59,757 nucleotides of DNA from Burkholderiales bacterium (lineage in GTDB: Bacteria; Pseudomonadota; Gammaproteobacteria; Burkholderiales; SG8-41): NCBI GenBank assembly GCA_019744975.1, contig JAIETP010000037.1:1-59757 (forward strand), written 5' to 3'. Both the position numbers and the translations under genes were made by a program. Below are positions 27,767 to 37,914 of the stretch, one piece after another. The notes under the pieces were generated by a model. It was not told the DNA's origin. It did not search any database and saw nothing but the letters and a program-made list of their open reading frames with translations. The first letter of the stretch is position 1; each line of letters opens with the position of its first letter.

Positions 27767-28647
27767 TGAAACGCAATTTTGGTCCCATTTTGATCGGCCT
27801 GGCCGCGCTGCTGCTGATCCTGTCGATGTCGATGTTTGTGGTCGACCAGCGCCAGAACTCCATCGTGTTCCGGCTGGGCGAGGTCGTCGCCATCCAGAAG
27901 GAGCCCGGCCTTTATTTCAAGGTGCCGCTGCTCGATAACGTGCGTTTTTTCGATGTGCGCATCCTGACCATCGACACGGCAGAGCCCGAGCGTTTTCTGA
28001 CTTCGGAAAAGAAAAACGTACTGGTGGACCTGTTCGTCAAATGGCGTATCACCGATGTGCGTAATTATTACACCTCGGTGGGTGGCGACGAGCAGAATGC
28101 GCAGAGGCGTCTGCTGCAGACCATCAATGACGGTTTGCGCGCTGAATTCGGCAATCGCACCGTACATGACGTGGTGTCCGGCGAGCGCGACAAGATCATG
28201 GATCTGATGCGCAAGAAGGCCAACGAAGACGCATCGAAGATCGGCGTTGTTGTGCTGGATGTGCGCTTGAAACGTGTTGACCTGCCGCAGGAAGTCAGCG
28301 GTTCGGTGTATGGCCGGATGGAGGCTGAACGCAAACGTGTGGCCAACGAGCTGCGGTCAACCGGTGCTGCGGAGTCCGAAAAAATCCGCGCCGATGCCGA
28401 CAAGCAGAGGGAGGTGATTCTCGCCGAGGCCTATCGTGAAGCGCAGCGCATCAAGGGTGAGGGTGATGCCAAGGCCTCCGCAAATTACGCCAAGGCCTAC
28501 GAGATCAACCCCGAGTTTTATGCGTTTTACCGCAGCCTCGAGGCCTACCGCGCGAGTTTCAAGAACAAAAACGATGTGCTGGTGCTTGAGCCGAACTCGG
28601 AGTTTTTCAAATACCTGAAGTCCGGCGGCAAGTCCGGCGGCAAGTGA
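27766..28647 (+). CDS. hflC: FtsH-protease modulator HflC
   Basis: A 293-residue protein. It has an N-terminal signal anchor (FGPILIGLAALLLILSMSMFVV, given in part as residues 4-24) and an SPFH domain with RQNSIVFRLGEVV, PGLYFKVPLLDNVRFFD and KKNVLVDLFVKWRI. A charged helical region follows (RMEAERKRVANELRS, EAYREAQRIKGEGDAKA). It pairs with HflK in the periplasm-facing HflKC complex. The C-terminus ends in a Ser/Gly/Lys repeat (SGGKSGGK). It is translationally coupled to hflK; the DUF2065 gene starts 57 bp later. Confidence 0.96.
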   Translation: MKRNFGPILIGLAALLLILSMSMFVVDQRQNSIVFRLGEVVAIQKEPGLYFKVPLLDNVRFFDVRILTIDTAEPERFLTSEKKNVLVDLFVKWRITDVRNYYTSVGGDEQNAQRRLLQTINDGLRAEFGNRTVHDVVSGERDKIMDLMRKKANEDASKIGVVVLDVRLKRVDLPQEVSGSVYGRMEAERKRVANELRSTGAAESEKIRADADKQREVILAEAYREAQRIKGEGDAKASANYAKAYEINPEFYAFYRSLEAYRASFKNKNDVLVLEPNSEFFKYLKSGGKSGGK

Positions 28648-28704
28648 TTCTCGTGCGATTGCGGCCGCCGGACTCACCGGCGGCCCGCGTCGCCGATTCC
28701 ATGT

Positions 28705-28893
28705 ATGGCTGACAATCTGCTGGTGGCGGTCGCCCTGATGCTGGTGATCGAGGGCGCGCTGCCGTTTCTGGCGCCGGCGGTCTGGCGGGAAACCTTCCGC
28801 CGGTTGATCGAAATGAGCGATGGGCAACTGCGTTTCATCGGGCTGGGCTCGATGCTGGCGGGCCTGATCCTGCTTTATTTCGTGCGTGGCTGA
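28705..28893 (+). CDS. DUF2065 (YjeT-like) small membrane protein
   Basis: A 62-residue protein with two membrane helices: about 4-24 (LLVAVALMLVIEGALPFLAP) and 44-60 (LGSMLAGLILLYFV). The loop carries the family signature WRETFRRLIEMSDGQLRFIGLGSM. DUF2065 proteins follow hflC in many Beta- and Gammaproteobacteria. Their function is not established; the conserved linkage suggests a role near HflKC-FtsH or purA. A second in-frame-incompatible ATG lies four bases upstream; ATG 28705 gives the family N-terminus MADNLL. Confidence 0.9.
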   Translation: MADNLLVAVALMLVIEGALPFLAPAVWRETFRRLIEMSDGQLRFIGLGSMLAGLILLYFVRG

Positions 28894-28980
28894 GTCCCCA
28901 AGCTTCTATAATATGTGCGTTTTTGCGCCGACAAGCCCTGTTTAACGCGCTTATCGATCTGCTCCAATGAGTCTGCTCCC

Positions 28981-30138
28981 ATGAGAACCTGGCTGCTGCC
29001 CGAATACATTGAAGACATCCTGCCCGGCGAAGCGCGCCGCATCGAGCAGGTGCGCCGCCGCATACTCGATGATTTTGCGGTGCATGGGTATGAGCTGGTC
29101 ATGCCCCCGTTGCTGGAATACGTTGATTCGCTGCTGACCGGCACCGGGCACGACCTCGACCTGCAGACCTTCAAGCTGGTGGACCAGTTGTCGGGACGCA
29201 TGCTGGGCGTGCGGGCGGACATCACGCCGCAGGTCGCCCGTATCGACGCGCATTTGCTCAATCGCGAGGGGATTACAAGGCTGTGTTATGCCGGCAGTGT
29301 GCTGCGCACGCTGCCCGACGGCATGAACCGGACCCGCGAGCCGCTGCAGATCGGCGCTGAAATCTACGGCCATCGCGGCATTGAAAGCGATGTCGAGGTG
29401 CAGCGCCTGATGCTGCGGGCATTGCAGATTGCCGGCGTGGGCGAAGTGTCGCTGGACATCGGCCACGTTGCCATTTTCCGGTCATTACTGCGCCGCGCGA
29501 AAGTGCCGCGCGGGCTGGAAGCCGAGCTGTTCCAGGTCATGCAGGCCAAGGATGCGCCGGCGATCGCGGCACTGGCGCGCAAGCTTGATCGCAGCACCCG
29601 GGCCGCGCTGGCGGCCCTGCCGGAGCTTTATGGCGGTCCGGAAGTGCTGGCACGGGCGCGCCGGGTGCTGCCGGCGCTGCCGGAAATCCGCGCGGCGCTG
29701 CGCGACCTGTCGGCGTTGTCAAAACAGCTGGCGGATCTGGTGCAGATCCGCAGTTTTGACCTCGGCGAACTGCGCGGTTATCACTATCACAGCGGCGTCG
29801 TGTTCGCGGCCTATACCAAAGCCCGGCCCAATGCGATGGCGCAGGGCGGGCGTTACGACGAGGTGGGCAAGGCTTTTGGCCGGGCCCGGCCGGCGACCGG
29901 GTTCAGCATGGACCTGCGCGAGCTCGCGGCCGGTGCTGGTGCGCTGCGCGAGTCGCGGGTGCTGGCGCCGTATCGGCCGCAGGACACGGCATTGCAGCGA
30001 TCGATTGCGGGGCTGCGGGCGCGGGGCACGGTGGTCATTGAAGACCTGCCGGGGCACAGCCGGTTTCGCGGCGAACTGGCCTGCGAGCGGGTGCTAATCC
30101 GGCGCAATGGCCGCTGGATGATCCAGAAATTCAAGTAA
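28981..30138 (+). CDS. hisZ: ATP phosphoribosyltransferase regulatory subunit HisZ
   Basis: A 385-residue HisS-like protein starting MRTWLLPEYIEDILPGEARRIEQ, the betaproteobacterial HisZ N-terminus; the frame extends 22 codons upstream without family support. Class II synthetase-fold parts are present (VMPPLLEYVDSLL, LRTLPDGMNRTREPLQIGAE, GGRYDEVGKAFGRARPATGFSMD). The anticodon-binding domain is missing, as expected for HisZ. It regulates the short form of HisG, which catalyses the first step of histidine synthesis; hisG is not in the window. The position between DUF2065 and purA is conserved in Betaproteobacteria. Confidence 0.95.
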   Translation: MRTWLLPEYIEDILPGEARRIEQVRRRILDDFAVHGYELVMPPLLEYVDSLLTGTGHDLDLQTFKLVDQLSGRMLGVRADITPQVARIDAHLLNREGITRLCYAGSVLRTLPDGMNRTREPLQIGAEIYGHRGIESDVEVQRLMLRALQIAGVGEVSLDIGHVAIFRSLLRRAKVPRGLEAELFQVMQAKDAPAIAALARKLDRSTRAALAALPELYGGPEVLARARRVLPALPEIRAALRDLSALSKQLADLVQIRSFDLGELRGYHYHSGVVFAAYTKARPNAMAQGGRYDEVGKAFGRARPATGFSMDLRELAAGAGALRESRVLAPYRPQDTALQRSIAGLRARGTVVIEDLPGHSRFRGELACERVLIRRNGRWMIQKFK

Positions 30139-30164
30139 GACAGAAAATCAAATAACGAATCAGA

Positions 30165-30192
30165 TTGGTAATAACATTACAAAGTTTATATA
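30165..30192 (+). promoter_or_regulatory. candidate purA promoter
   Basis: TTGGTA (30165-30170) and TATATA (30187-30192) are 16 bp apart in a very AT-rich 102-bp gap before purA. Each hexamer matches four of six consensus bases. The -10 overlaps a copy of the AAATCAAATACTTAT repeat on the opposite strand, so that repeat could affect purA transcription (inference). Confidence 0.35.
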
Positions 30193-30204
30193 AGTATTTG
30201 ATTT
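30190..30204 (-). repeat. exact copy of AAATCAAATACTTAT motif, upstream of purA
   Basis: ATAAGTATTTGATTT on the + strand. A partial opposite-facing copy, AAATCAAATA, lies at 30145-30154 just after hisZ, so the two could pair (TATTTGATTT at 30195-30204) into a 10-bp stem with a 40-base loop. Confidence 0.7.
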
Positions 30205-30213
30205 TTTTGATAA

Positions 30214-31533
<1,320 letters not shown>

Positions 31534-31546
31534 TAATGCTGAGTGA

Positions 31547-31562
31547 GGAGTGATGAGTGATG
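31547..31562 (+). repeat. left arm of 16-bp inverted repeat flanking the four-helix gene
   Basis: GGAGTGATGAGTGATG here is the exact reverse complement of 31928-31943. It also supplies the ribosome site (GAGGAG) and the start codon of the enclosed gene. Confidence 0.8.
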
Positions 31563-31918
31563 AGCGTAACCCCAGTATCGAGGTCCGCACGACGCGGTTT
31601 GCTCTGGAAATCATAAAGCTGTGTGGAGAACTGCCCCGGTCGATGCCGGGCGAAGTTCTGGGACGGCAAATTCTGCGTTCCGGAACTTCGGTTGGTGCGC
31701 AGTACCGGGAAGCAAAGCGTGCTAAATCAGTGGCTGACTTTGTCAGCAAAATCGAAGGGGCCTTGCAGGAGATAGAAGAAACCAGCTATTGGCTGGAGCT
31801 GATCTCCAGCTCAAGCATGCTGGCCAAGAAGCGAACCGCGCCTCTTGCGTCAGAGGCAGAGGAACTGACCGCCATGCTGGCGGCCAGTGCCATAACTGCC
31901 AAACGCCGCAGACAATGA
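31553..31918 (+). CDS. four-helix bundle protein (23S rRNA intervening-sequence protein family)
   Basis: A 121-residue, all-helical protein starting at ATG 31553, with GAGGAG just upstream. The family signature is clear: FALEIIKLCGELPRSMPGE, LGRQILRSGTSVGAQYREA, KSVADFVSKIEGALQEIEETSYWLELI. This S23/IVP-type fold was first found in intervening sequences of 23S rRNA genes and is related to the Avd accessory protein of diversity-generating retroelements. Its molecular function is not settled. The gene lies between purA and tRNA-Leu. A perfect 16-bp inverted repeat brackets it, which suggests a mobile cassette; no transposase is present. Confidence 0.85.
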   Translation: MSDERNPSIEVRTTRFALEIIKLCGELPRSMPGEVLGRQILRSGTSVGAQYREAKRAKSVADFVSKIEGALQEIEETSYWLELISSSSMLAKKRTAPLASEAEELTAMLAASAITAKRRRQ

Positions 31919-31927
31919 GTTTTTGTT

Positions 31928-31943
31928 CATCACTCATCACTCC
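31928..31943 (-). repeat. right arm of 16-bp inverted repeat flanking the four-helix gene
   Basis: CATCACTCATCACTCC, exact reverse complement of 31547-31562. A further partial unit (CGCTCATCACT) follows directly, making a short CATCACT-rich tract before the tRNA-Leu 3' end. Confidence 0.8.
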
Positions 31944-31963
31944 GCGCTCATCACTAACTACTT

Positions 31964-32048
31964 TGGTGCCCAGAAGAGGACTCGAACCTCCACGGTATTA
32001 CCCGCCAGCACCTGAAGCTGGTGCGTCTACCAATTCCGCCATCTGGGC
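31964..32048 (-). tRNA. tRNA-Leu (anticodon CAG)
   Basis: Reading the minus strand, an 85-nt tRNA begins GCCCAGATGGCGGAATTGG at 32048 and ends with encoded CCA at 31964-31966. The seven-base acceptor GCCCAGA pairs with TCTGGGC. The anticodon loop CTTCAGG gives CAG, decoding CUG. A long class II variable arm and the T-loop TTCGAGT are present, and the discriminator base is A. It is the expected companion of the high CUG use in this GC-rich genome. It converges with the four-helix gene and is divergent from rnr. Confidence 0.96.
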
Positions 32049-32057
32049 GAGGGCGCG

Positions 32058-32086
32058 ATTCTAGCCCATGAAAGCCATTAATTCAA
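32058..32086 (-). promoter_or_regulatory. sigma70-type promoter for tRNA-Leu
   Basis: On the minus strand, TTGAAT (32081-32086) and TAGAAT (32058-32063) are separated by 17 bp, a strong sigma70 match. Transcription would start close to the tRNA 5' end at 32048. The -35 box directly abuts the rnr ATG at 32087. Confidence 0.8.
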
Positions 32087-34270
32087 ATGAAAAAACCTAA
32101 AAAAACCATCGCCTCCGGGCAGACCCCGCGGCGCGACCGCGACCCCTTCAGGGCGCGCGAAGCAGAACGTTATGAACACCCGGTGCCGAGCCGTGAACTG
32201 ATTCTGGAAGTCCTGGTCGAGGCCGGCGTGCCGATGGACGAAAAGGATCTTGCCCGGCAGCTCGACATCGGCAAGCGCGATGGCGATGCCTTCAGCCGCC
32301 GCATCGGCGCAATGGAGCGTGACGGCCAGATCATGCGCAACCGGCGCGGCGACCTCTGCGTGGTCGAGAAACTCGACCTGATCCGCGGCCGCGTGCTGGG
32401 CCACAAGCACGGATTCGGTTTCATGCAGCGCGAAGACGGCGGCCCGGACCTGTTCCTCGGGTCTGGTGAAATGCAGAAGGTGCTGCACGGCGACCGTGTG
32501 ATGGCACGGATCAGCGGCCTCGACCGCCGCGGCCGGCCGGAAGGCAAGATCGTAGAAGTGCTGGAACACGGCCAGACGCGTTTTGTCGGTCGCCTGCATG
32601 TCGAACATGGCGTGACCTTTGTCGCCGCCGAGGACAAACGCATCAGCCAGGAATTTGTGGTGCCGGCGGGTGAGGCGGGCAAGGCCAGGGTCGGGCAGGT
32701 GGTGACGGTTGAAATCATCAGTCAGCCGGGGCGCCAGGCGCAGCCGCTGGCACGGGTGGTCGAAATCCTCGGCAACTATGCCGATCCGGGCATGGAAATC
32801 GAAATTGCACTGCGCAAACACGCGCTGCCGTGGATATTTTCAGCGGAGTCCGAAGCGATTGCGGCGAAACTGCCGAAGACGGTGCGCAGCAGCGATCATC
32901 GCGGACGGGTTGACCTGCGTGACATGCCGCTGGTGACCATCGATGGCGAGACGGCGCGGGACTTCGACGATGCGGTGTACTGCGAAGCCGAAGGCAGCGG
33001 TTTCCGCCTGGTGGTGGCGATCGCCGACGTCAGCCATTATGTGCAGGCCGGTGATGCGCTGGATGTCGAGGCGCGCGAACGCGGCAACTCGGTGTATTTC
33101 CCGCGGCGGGTGATCCCGATGCTGCCGGAGGCGATTTCGAACGGCCTGTGTTCGATCAATCCGGAGGTCGAGCGGCTGGCGATGGTCTGCGACATGCAGA
33201 TCGACGCCCACGGCAACATCAAGAAATTCAAGTTCTTCCCCGCGGTGATGCTGTCCCATGCGCGTTTCACCTATACCGAAGTCGCCGCCATCCTCGATGA
33301 TCCCAGGGGCGCTGCGGCGAAAAAACGCAAGGCGCTGGTGCCGCACCTGGAAAACCTGTATCGGCTGTATCACCAGCTGGCGAAATCGCGCAAGAAACGC
33401 GGCGCCATCGATTTCGAAACCACCGAAACCCAGATGATTTTCGACGACAAGGGCAAGATCGAAAACATCGTGGCGGTGGTGCGCAATGACGCGCATCGCG
33501 TGATCGAGGAATGCATGCTGGCGGCGAATGTCTGCGCCTCGGCGTTCCTGCATGGCCATGACCATCCGATGCTGTACCGCGTCCATGAAGGGCCGACGCC
33601 GGAGAAACTCGAGGCTCTGCGTGATTTCTTGAAAGGCTTCGGCCTGCAGCTGGGCGGCGGTGATACGCCGCACGCCTCTGATTACGCCAAGCTGCTGGCG
33701 AAGGTCAAGGATCGTCCGGATGCGCAACTGCTGCAGACGGTGATGCTGCGTTCGCTGAAGCAGGCGGTGTATACGCCGAAAAACGAAGGCCATTTCGGTC
33801 TGGCCTACGAGTCGTACACCCATTTCACCTCGCCGATCCGCCGTTACCCGGACCTGCTGGTGCACCGCGCGATCAAGGCCGTGCTCAACGGCAAAAAATA
33901 TGAGCCGGGCGACTGGCAGCAACTCGGTGCGCAGTGTTCGATGACCGAACGCCGCGCCGACGAAGCGACGCGCGACGTGACGGCATGGCTCAAGTGTTAT
34001 TACATGCGCGACCGTGTCGGCGAAGTATTCATGGGCAGCGTCGCCGGCGTTGCCGCATTCGGCGCCTTTGTCGCGCTGGATGATGTCTATGTCGAAGGAC
34101 TGGTACATATCTCCGACCTCGGCAAGGATTACTACAAATACGATGCGGGTAAACATCAGCTGTTGGGCGAGCGTACCGGGCAGCGTTATCGACTGGGTGA
34201 CCGGGTGCGGGTGAAGATTGCCAAGGTCGACCTGAATGCTGCGCGCATTGATTTTGTGCTCGCAGGATAG
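32087..34270 (+). CDS. rnr: exoribonuclease R
   Basis: A 727-residue protein. The N-terminal winged-helix and cold-shock regions (LDLIRGRVLGHKHGFGFM) precede the RNB catalytic domain, with the metal cluster in TIDGETARDFDDAVYCE and ADVSHYVQAGDALD. HFTSPIRRYPDLLVHRAIK is the conserved RNB end. A C-terminal S1 domain (GSVAGVAAFGAFVALDDVYVEGLVH, given in part) follows; there is little of the Lys-rich tail seen in E. coli. It is a processive 3'-5' exonuclease for structured RNA and acts in trans-translation and rRNA quality control. No Shine-Dalgarno sequence is visible; the upstream bases hold the tRNA-Leu promoter. Confidence 0.97.
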   Translation: MKKPKKTIASGQTPRRDRDPFRAREAERYEHPVPSRELILEVLVEAGVPMDEKDLARQLDIGKRDGDAFSRRIGAMERDGQIMRNRRGDLCVVEKLDLIRGRVLGHKHGFGFMQREDGGPDLFLGSGEMQKVLHGDRVMARISGLDRRGRPEGKIVEVLEHGQTRFVGRLHVEHGVTFVAAEDKRISQEFVVPAGEAGKARVGQVVTVEIISQPGRQAQPLARVVEILGNYADPGMEIEIALRKHALPWIFSAESEAIAAKLPKTVRSSDHRGRVDLRDMPLVTIDGETARDFDDAVYCEAEGSGFRLVVAIADVSHYVQAGDALDVEARERGNSVYFPRRVIPMLPEAISNGLCSINPEVERLAMVCDMQIDAHGNIKKFKFFPAVMLSHARFTYTEVAAILDDPRGAAAKKRKALVPHLENLYRLYHQLAKSRKKRGAIDFETTETQMIFDDKGKIENIVAVVRNDAHRVIEECMLAANVCASAFLHGHDHPMLYRVHEGPTPEKLEALRDFLKGFGLQLGGGDTPHASDYAKLLAKVKDRPDAQLLQTVMLRSLKQAVYTPKNEGHFGLAYESYTHFTSPIRRYPDLLVHRAIKAVLNGKKYEPGDWQQLGAQCSMTERRADEATRDVTAWLKCYYMRDRVGEVFMGSVAGVAAFGAFVALDDVYVEGLVHISDLGKDYYKYDAGKHQLLGERTGQRYRLGDRVRVKIAKVDLNAARIDFVLAG

Positions 34271-34299
34271 TATTGAAAATTAGTTTAAAAATATCAATA

Positions 34300-34314
34300 A
34301 AATCAAATACTTAT
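34300..34314 (+). repeat. exact copy of AAATCAAATACTTAT motif, between rnr and rlmB
   Basis: It lies 30 bases after the rnr stop and ends 12 bases before the rlmB ATG, inside a 55-bp AT-rich gap that is otherwise structureless. Confidence 0.7.
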
Positions 34315-34325
34315 AATAAATAGCG

Positions 34326-35066
34326 ATGAGCGAATTGCGCCTGATCCACGGTTTTCATGCGGTGACCAGCAGCCTGCGCCAGCGCGAGGGCGTGGTGCGC
34401 GAGATTTATCTCGACGGCAGTCGCAACGACCGGCGCGCCAAAGACCTGCTGGCACTGGCCGAGGCGCGCGGTGCGCGGGTGATGCTGGTCGATGCCAAAC
34501 GCCTCGACGGCATGACCGGACAGGCGCGGCACCAGGGTGTCGCGGCGCGGGTGGAGGCGGCGCGCATGCCGACCCACATCGAGGATGTGCTCGATGAATT
34601 GACCGAACCGCCGCTGCTGCTGCTGCTCGACGGTGTCACCGACCCGCATAACCTCGGCGCCTGTCTGCGTGTCGCCGACGGCATGGGCGCGCATGCGGTG
34701 ATTGCGCCCAAGGACCACGCGGCCGGACTCAATGCCACGGTGGCCAAGGTTGCCAGCGGCGCAGCGGACACCGTGCCCTACATCATGGTCACCAACCTCG
34801 CGCGCACCATGCGCGAACTGAAGGAACGCAACATCTGGCTGGTCGGCGCCGACGAGCGCGCAGAGCATGATTTGTATGGCGTCAAACTCGAAGGCGCGCT
34901 GGGCTGGGTGCTCGGCGCGGAAGGCGAGGGCATGCGCCGGCTGACGCGCGAAACCTGCGACGAACTGGCGCGAATTCCCATGCTGGGCAGCGTCGAAAGC
35001 CTGAATGTATCGGTGTCGGCGGGGATCTGCCTGGCCGAGGCGCGGCGGCAGCGGCGCAAGAGCTGA
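34326..35066 (+). CDS. rlmB: 23S rRNA (guanosine-2'-O-)-methyltransferase RlmB
   Basis: A 246-residue SpoU/TrmH-type enzyme. The N-terminal substrate-binding domain ([14 protein letters not shown] to RHQGVAARV) precedes the SPOUT knot. The three motifs are [24 protein letters not shown] (motif 1, given in part), [15 protein letters not shown] (motif 2) and [25 protein letters not shown] (motif 3, in part). It methylates G2251 in the peptidyl-transferase P loop of 23S rRNA. The rnr-rlmB pairing is conserved across Proteobacteria and links RNA decay with ribosome maturation. Confidence 0.95.
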   Translation: MSELRLIHGFHAVTSSLRQREGVVREIYLDGSRNDRRAKDLLALAEARGARVMLVDAKRLDGMTGQARHQGVAARVEAARMPTHIEDVLDELTEPPLLLLLDGVTDPHNLGACLRVADGMGAHAVIAPKDHAAGLNATVAKVASGAADTVPYIMVTNLARTMRELKERNIWLVGADERAEHDLYGVKLEGALGWVLGAEGEGMRRLTRETCDELARIPMLGSVESLNVSVSAGICLAEARRQRRKS

Positions 35067-35238
35067 ACGCCCCCGTTTCCTGGCATGACTCCTGGTGTGA
35101 AATAAGTCACGTCCCGCAGTGATTCAACCTTAAAATTTTCGCCAAAATACGCAATAACCGCTTAGAATTCATGGAGATTAGTGGCCGCTGGTCATCAGGG
35201 CAGTTGTGCTTCGGCGGCAAAAGATAACAGGGGCCATC

Positions 35239-37896
35239 ATGCGTAAATCGACGTTGCGACGCGAATCAGTGCAAACAAAAACAACAAGTGCGCTGTATCA
35301 CCGGATCAAACCCACCGCCGTCGCACTCGCCGTGGCCACCTGCTTCTCCGGCAGCATTGCACTGGCCAATCCGGTCAATCCCACGGTGGTTAACGGCACC
35401 GCGACCTTCGCCGCCGCCGGCAACATCCTCAACATCACCAACAGCCACAACGCGATCATCAACTGGGGGTCGTTTTCCATCGGCGTCAATGAGCTGACGC
35501 GTTTCATCCAGCCCTCGGCGCTGTCGGCGGTGCTGAACCGGGTGACAGGGCAGGATCCTTCGGCAATCCTCGGTGCGCTGCAATCCAACGGCCGCGTGTT
35601 CCTGCTCAATCCCAACGGCATCGTGTTCGGCGCCGGTGCGCAGATCAACGTTGCCGGCTTGGTGGCCTCGACCCTGAACCTGAGCAACGACGACTTCCTC
35701 AACAACCGCATGCGTTTCACCGACGGCGCAGGCGCGGGCAGCGTGGTGAATCAGGGCAGCATCACCGGCGGCAGCGTCTACCTGGTCGGCAATGCGGTCA
35801 CCAACAACGGCCTGATCTCCAGCCCCAACGGCGAAGTGGTGCTGGCGGCGGGCAATAGCGTGGAACTGGTCAATCCGGGTACGCCGAACCTGCGCGTGGA
35901 AATCGTCGCGCCGGATAACGAAGCCAGAAACCTCGGCACCATCACCGCCGACGCGGGGCGCATCGGCATCTACGCCGGGTTGATCAAACAGAGCGGTGTG
36001 ATCAGCGCCGACAGTGCGATCACCGAAGGCGGGCGCATCCTGCTCAAGTCGACGAAAAAAACCACGCTGGATGCCGGCAGCATGACCAGTGCACGCGGCA
36101 CTAGCGGCGGCGAAATCCTGGTCCTGTCGGATATGACGGAAGGTTTGACCGAGGTTGCCGGCACACTGGACGCATCGGCGACCATCGGAAATGGCGGCTT
36201 TGTTGAAACTTCCGCTGCCCGGGTCCAAGTGGCTGACAGCGCAATCGTGAAAACCATGGGCGGCGTCAGCGGCGCAGCCGGTAAATGGCTGATTGATCCG
36301 GTTGACTTCTACATATCGTCTGCCTACGGCGGCAATATCAGCGGCGCAGCGCTCGCGGCGAGTCTGGCCTATGGCGGCGTGGACATCATGTCGGCCTATG
36401 GCGGCACCGCCGGCAATGGCGACATTTTTGTGAATGACACGGTTTCCTGGTCCAGCGTCAACAGCCTTTCCCTTTATGCCGCCCGCAACATCGAGGTCAA
36501 CAGTCCGGTCACCAACACCGGGACAGGCGGTATCAACATGTACGCGGGGGGCGATGGATACAACACGAGTACCAATGTCACGCCGGGTGTTGGAGACATC
36601 AAGGTCAACGCCAATGTCAGCACCATGGGTTCGCTGTATTTCAAGGCCGGCAAAGACGTCATCCTGAACGGCGCCATGCTGACTGCAGGCGGAGCGAGCG
36701 GCCAGAGTCATTTGCTGAGGCTTGAGGCTTATGGTGGCAGCATCATGGCGACTAACAGCACCGTTTCTGCGCTGGGCGCCGATGGTGGCGAAGGATCCGT
36801 TTACTTTTATGCAAATTCCGGCACGATCAATACCGCCAGCAGCATGGTCAGTGCAACCGGACCGTACGCATGGGTTGAATTTAATGCGGCAGGGGATATC
36901 ACGCTGGGGCAGGTCAACAGTGATTACTATGCCAGAGTCCAAAGCTTCAGCGGCGCCATCATCGACGGCAATGTCGGACTGAATCTCGGCGCGAATCAAC
37001 TTTATCTGTCCGGTTACAACGGTGTCGGCAGCATAGCGAATCCCCTGGAGACTCAGGTTGCCACGCTGGATGTTTATTCGTCTTATGGCGGAGTTGGCAT
37101 TGCCAACATCGGGAATTTGCAGCTGCGTGATTTCCGCAATTATTACGGAACCGGCACCGCCATAGGTACCACGGGAACGCTGACGGTTGATGGCGGGGAG
37201 GGATCCTCATCGGTGCCGGGGGATCTTTGGCTGGTGGCGAACGGCGGCCTGAATGTCCACCGAAGCGTCACTGCCGGCGGGAAATTGCAGCTTGAGGCCG
37301 GCGGCAACATCACTGTTGCAGGACCTCAGGCCTTTAATTATGGCGTAAGCGTTCGTGGCAATGTAAGCACCACCGCTGTAGCAGGTGGAAGTCTGAACGT
37401 GCTTCCAGGCAGTTATGGAGGTGGTTCCACTCTGGGCTCGTTTTCGGGCCTGACCACCATTATTACCGGTGGTAATGTAATGGTGGACCAGAGCCGGATC
37501 CTTGGGGGTCCTGATGTTGTGATGAAGGTGGGTGGTGTCATCGATATCAACGGAACACTGGCTTACGGTGGGCGGATTGAAGCTTCATCACCGTCTACCA
37601 TACAACTTGATTTCACGAATCTGACCACCGGCGGTTTTTCCGTCAACGGTATTGCCGGTGTGGTTTACGATCCGGTGACCAACACCGGCTTTTTTGCCAA
37701 CGGCAGCCCGGCCAGTATCGGCAACGGTCTGTTCATCACTTACAGCGGCACCAACACAACCGCGCCATCACCACCCACCGACACCCTCATCGTCGCCATG
37801 GGTGAATCCACCAAGCCGCCTGATCCCGAAAAGGACAAGGACGTGTTCGAAGACACCAAAAAGAACAAAGACAAGGAGGCGCCAGTTTGCAGATAG
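35239..37896 (+). CDS. two-partner secretion exoprotein (TpsA, filamentous haemagglutinin-type)
   Basis: An 885-residue protein from ATG 35239, with a GGGG ribosome site; a start 11 codons upstream is possible. It has an extended signal peptide (positive N-terminus, then PTAVALAVATCFSGSIALA). The TPS domain spans about 45-280 with NSHNAIINWGSFSIG, LNRVTGQDPSAILGALQSNG, FLLNPNGIVFGAGAQINVAGL and STLNLSN. A long Gly/Asn/Ser-rich beta-helix follows, with repeated AYGG/SYGG motifs (about 357-400 and 620-640). The tail is charged and ends in APVCR. The product should be exported through the TpsB pore encoded downstream as a surface or secreted adhesin. Confidence 0.9.
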   Translation: MRKSTLRRESVQTKTTSALYHRIKPTAVALAVATCFSGSIALANPVNPTVVNGTATFAAAGNILNITNSHNAIINWGSFSIGVNELTRFIQPSALSAVLNRVTGQDPSAILGALQSNGRVFLLNPNGIVFGAGAQINVAGLVASTLNLSNDDFLNNRMRFTDGAGAGSVVNQGSITGGSVYLVGNAVTNNGLISSPNGEVVLAAGNSVELVNPGTPNLRVEIVAPDNEARNLGTITADAGRIGIYAGLIKQSGVISADSAITEGGRILLKSTKKTTLDAGSMTSARGTSGGEILVLSDMTEGLTEVAGTLDASATIGNGGFVETSAARVQVADSAIVKTMGGVSGAAGKWLIDPVDFYISSAYGGNISGAALAASLAYGGVDIMSAYGGTAGNGDIFVNDTVSWSSVNSLSLYAARNIEVNSPVTNTGTGGINMYAGGDGYNTSTNVTPGVGDIKVNANVSTMGSLYFKAGKDVILNGAMLTAGGASGQSHLLRLEAYGGSIMATNSTVSALGADGGEGSVYFYANSGTINTASSMVSATGPYAWVEFNAAGDITLGQVNSDYYARVQSFSGAIIDGNVGLNLGANQLYLSGYNGVGSIANPLETQVATLDVYSSYGGVGIANIGNLQLRDFRNYYGTGTAIGTTGTLTVDGGEGSSSVPGDLWLVANGGLNVHRSVTAGGKLQLEAGGNITVAGPQAFNYGVSVRGNVSTTAVAGGSLNVLPGSYGGGSTLGSFSGLTTIITGGNVMVDQSRILGGPDVVMKVGGVIDINGTLAYGGRIEASSPSTIQLDFTNLTTGGFSVNGIAGVVYDPVTNTGFFANGSPASIGNGLFITYSGTNTTAPSPPTDTLIVAMGESTKPPDPEKDKDVFEDTKKNKDKEAPVCR

Positions 37897-37914
37897 CCTG
37901 TTGATCGACAAAAA

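Noticed and set aside
32840-34156. 438-codon open frame antisense to rnr, and similar long antisense frames over der and mtfA/rmuC
   Set aside because: All mirror well-defined plus-strand genes and show no independent coding signals.
35266-36999. 577-codon open frame antisense to tpsA
   Set aside because: It has no recognisable domain or ribosome site, and the plus-strand frame has a clear TPS domain and signal peptide.
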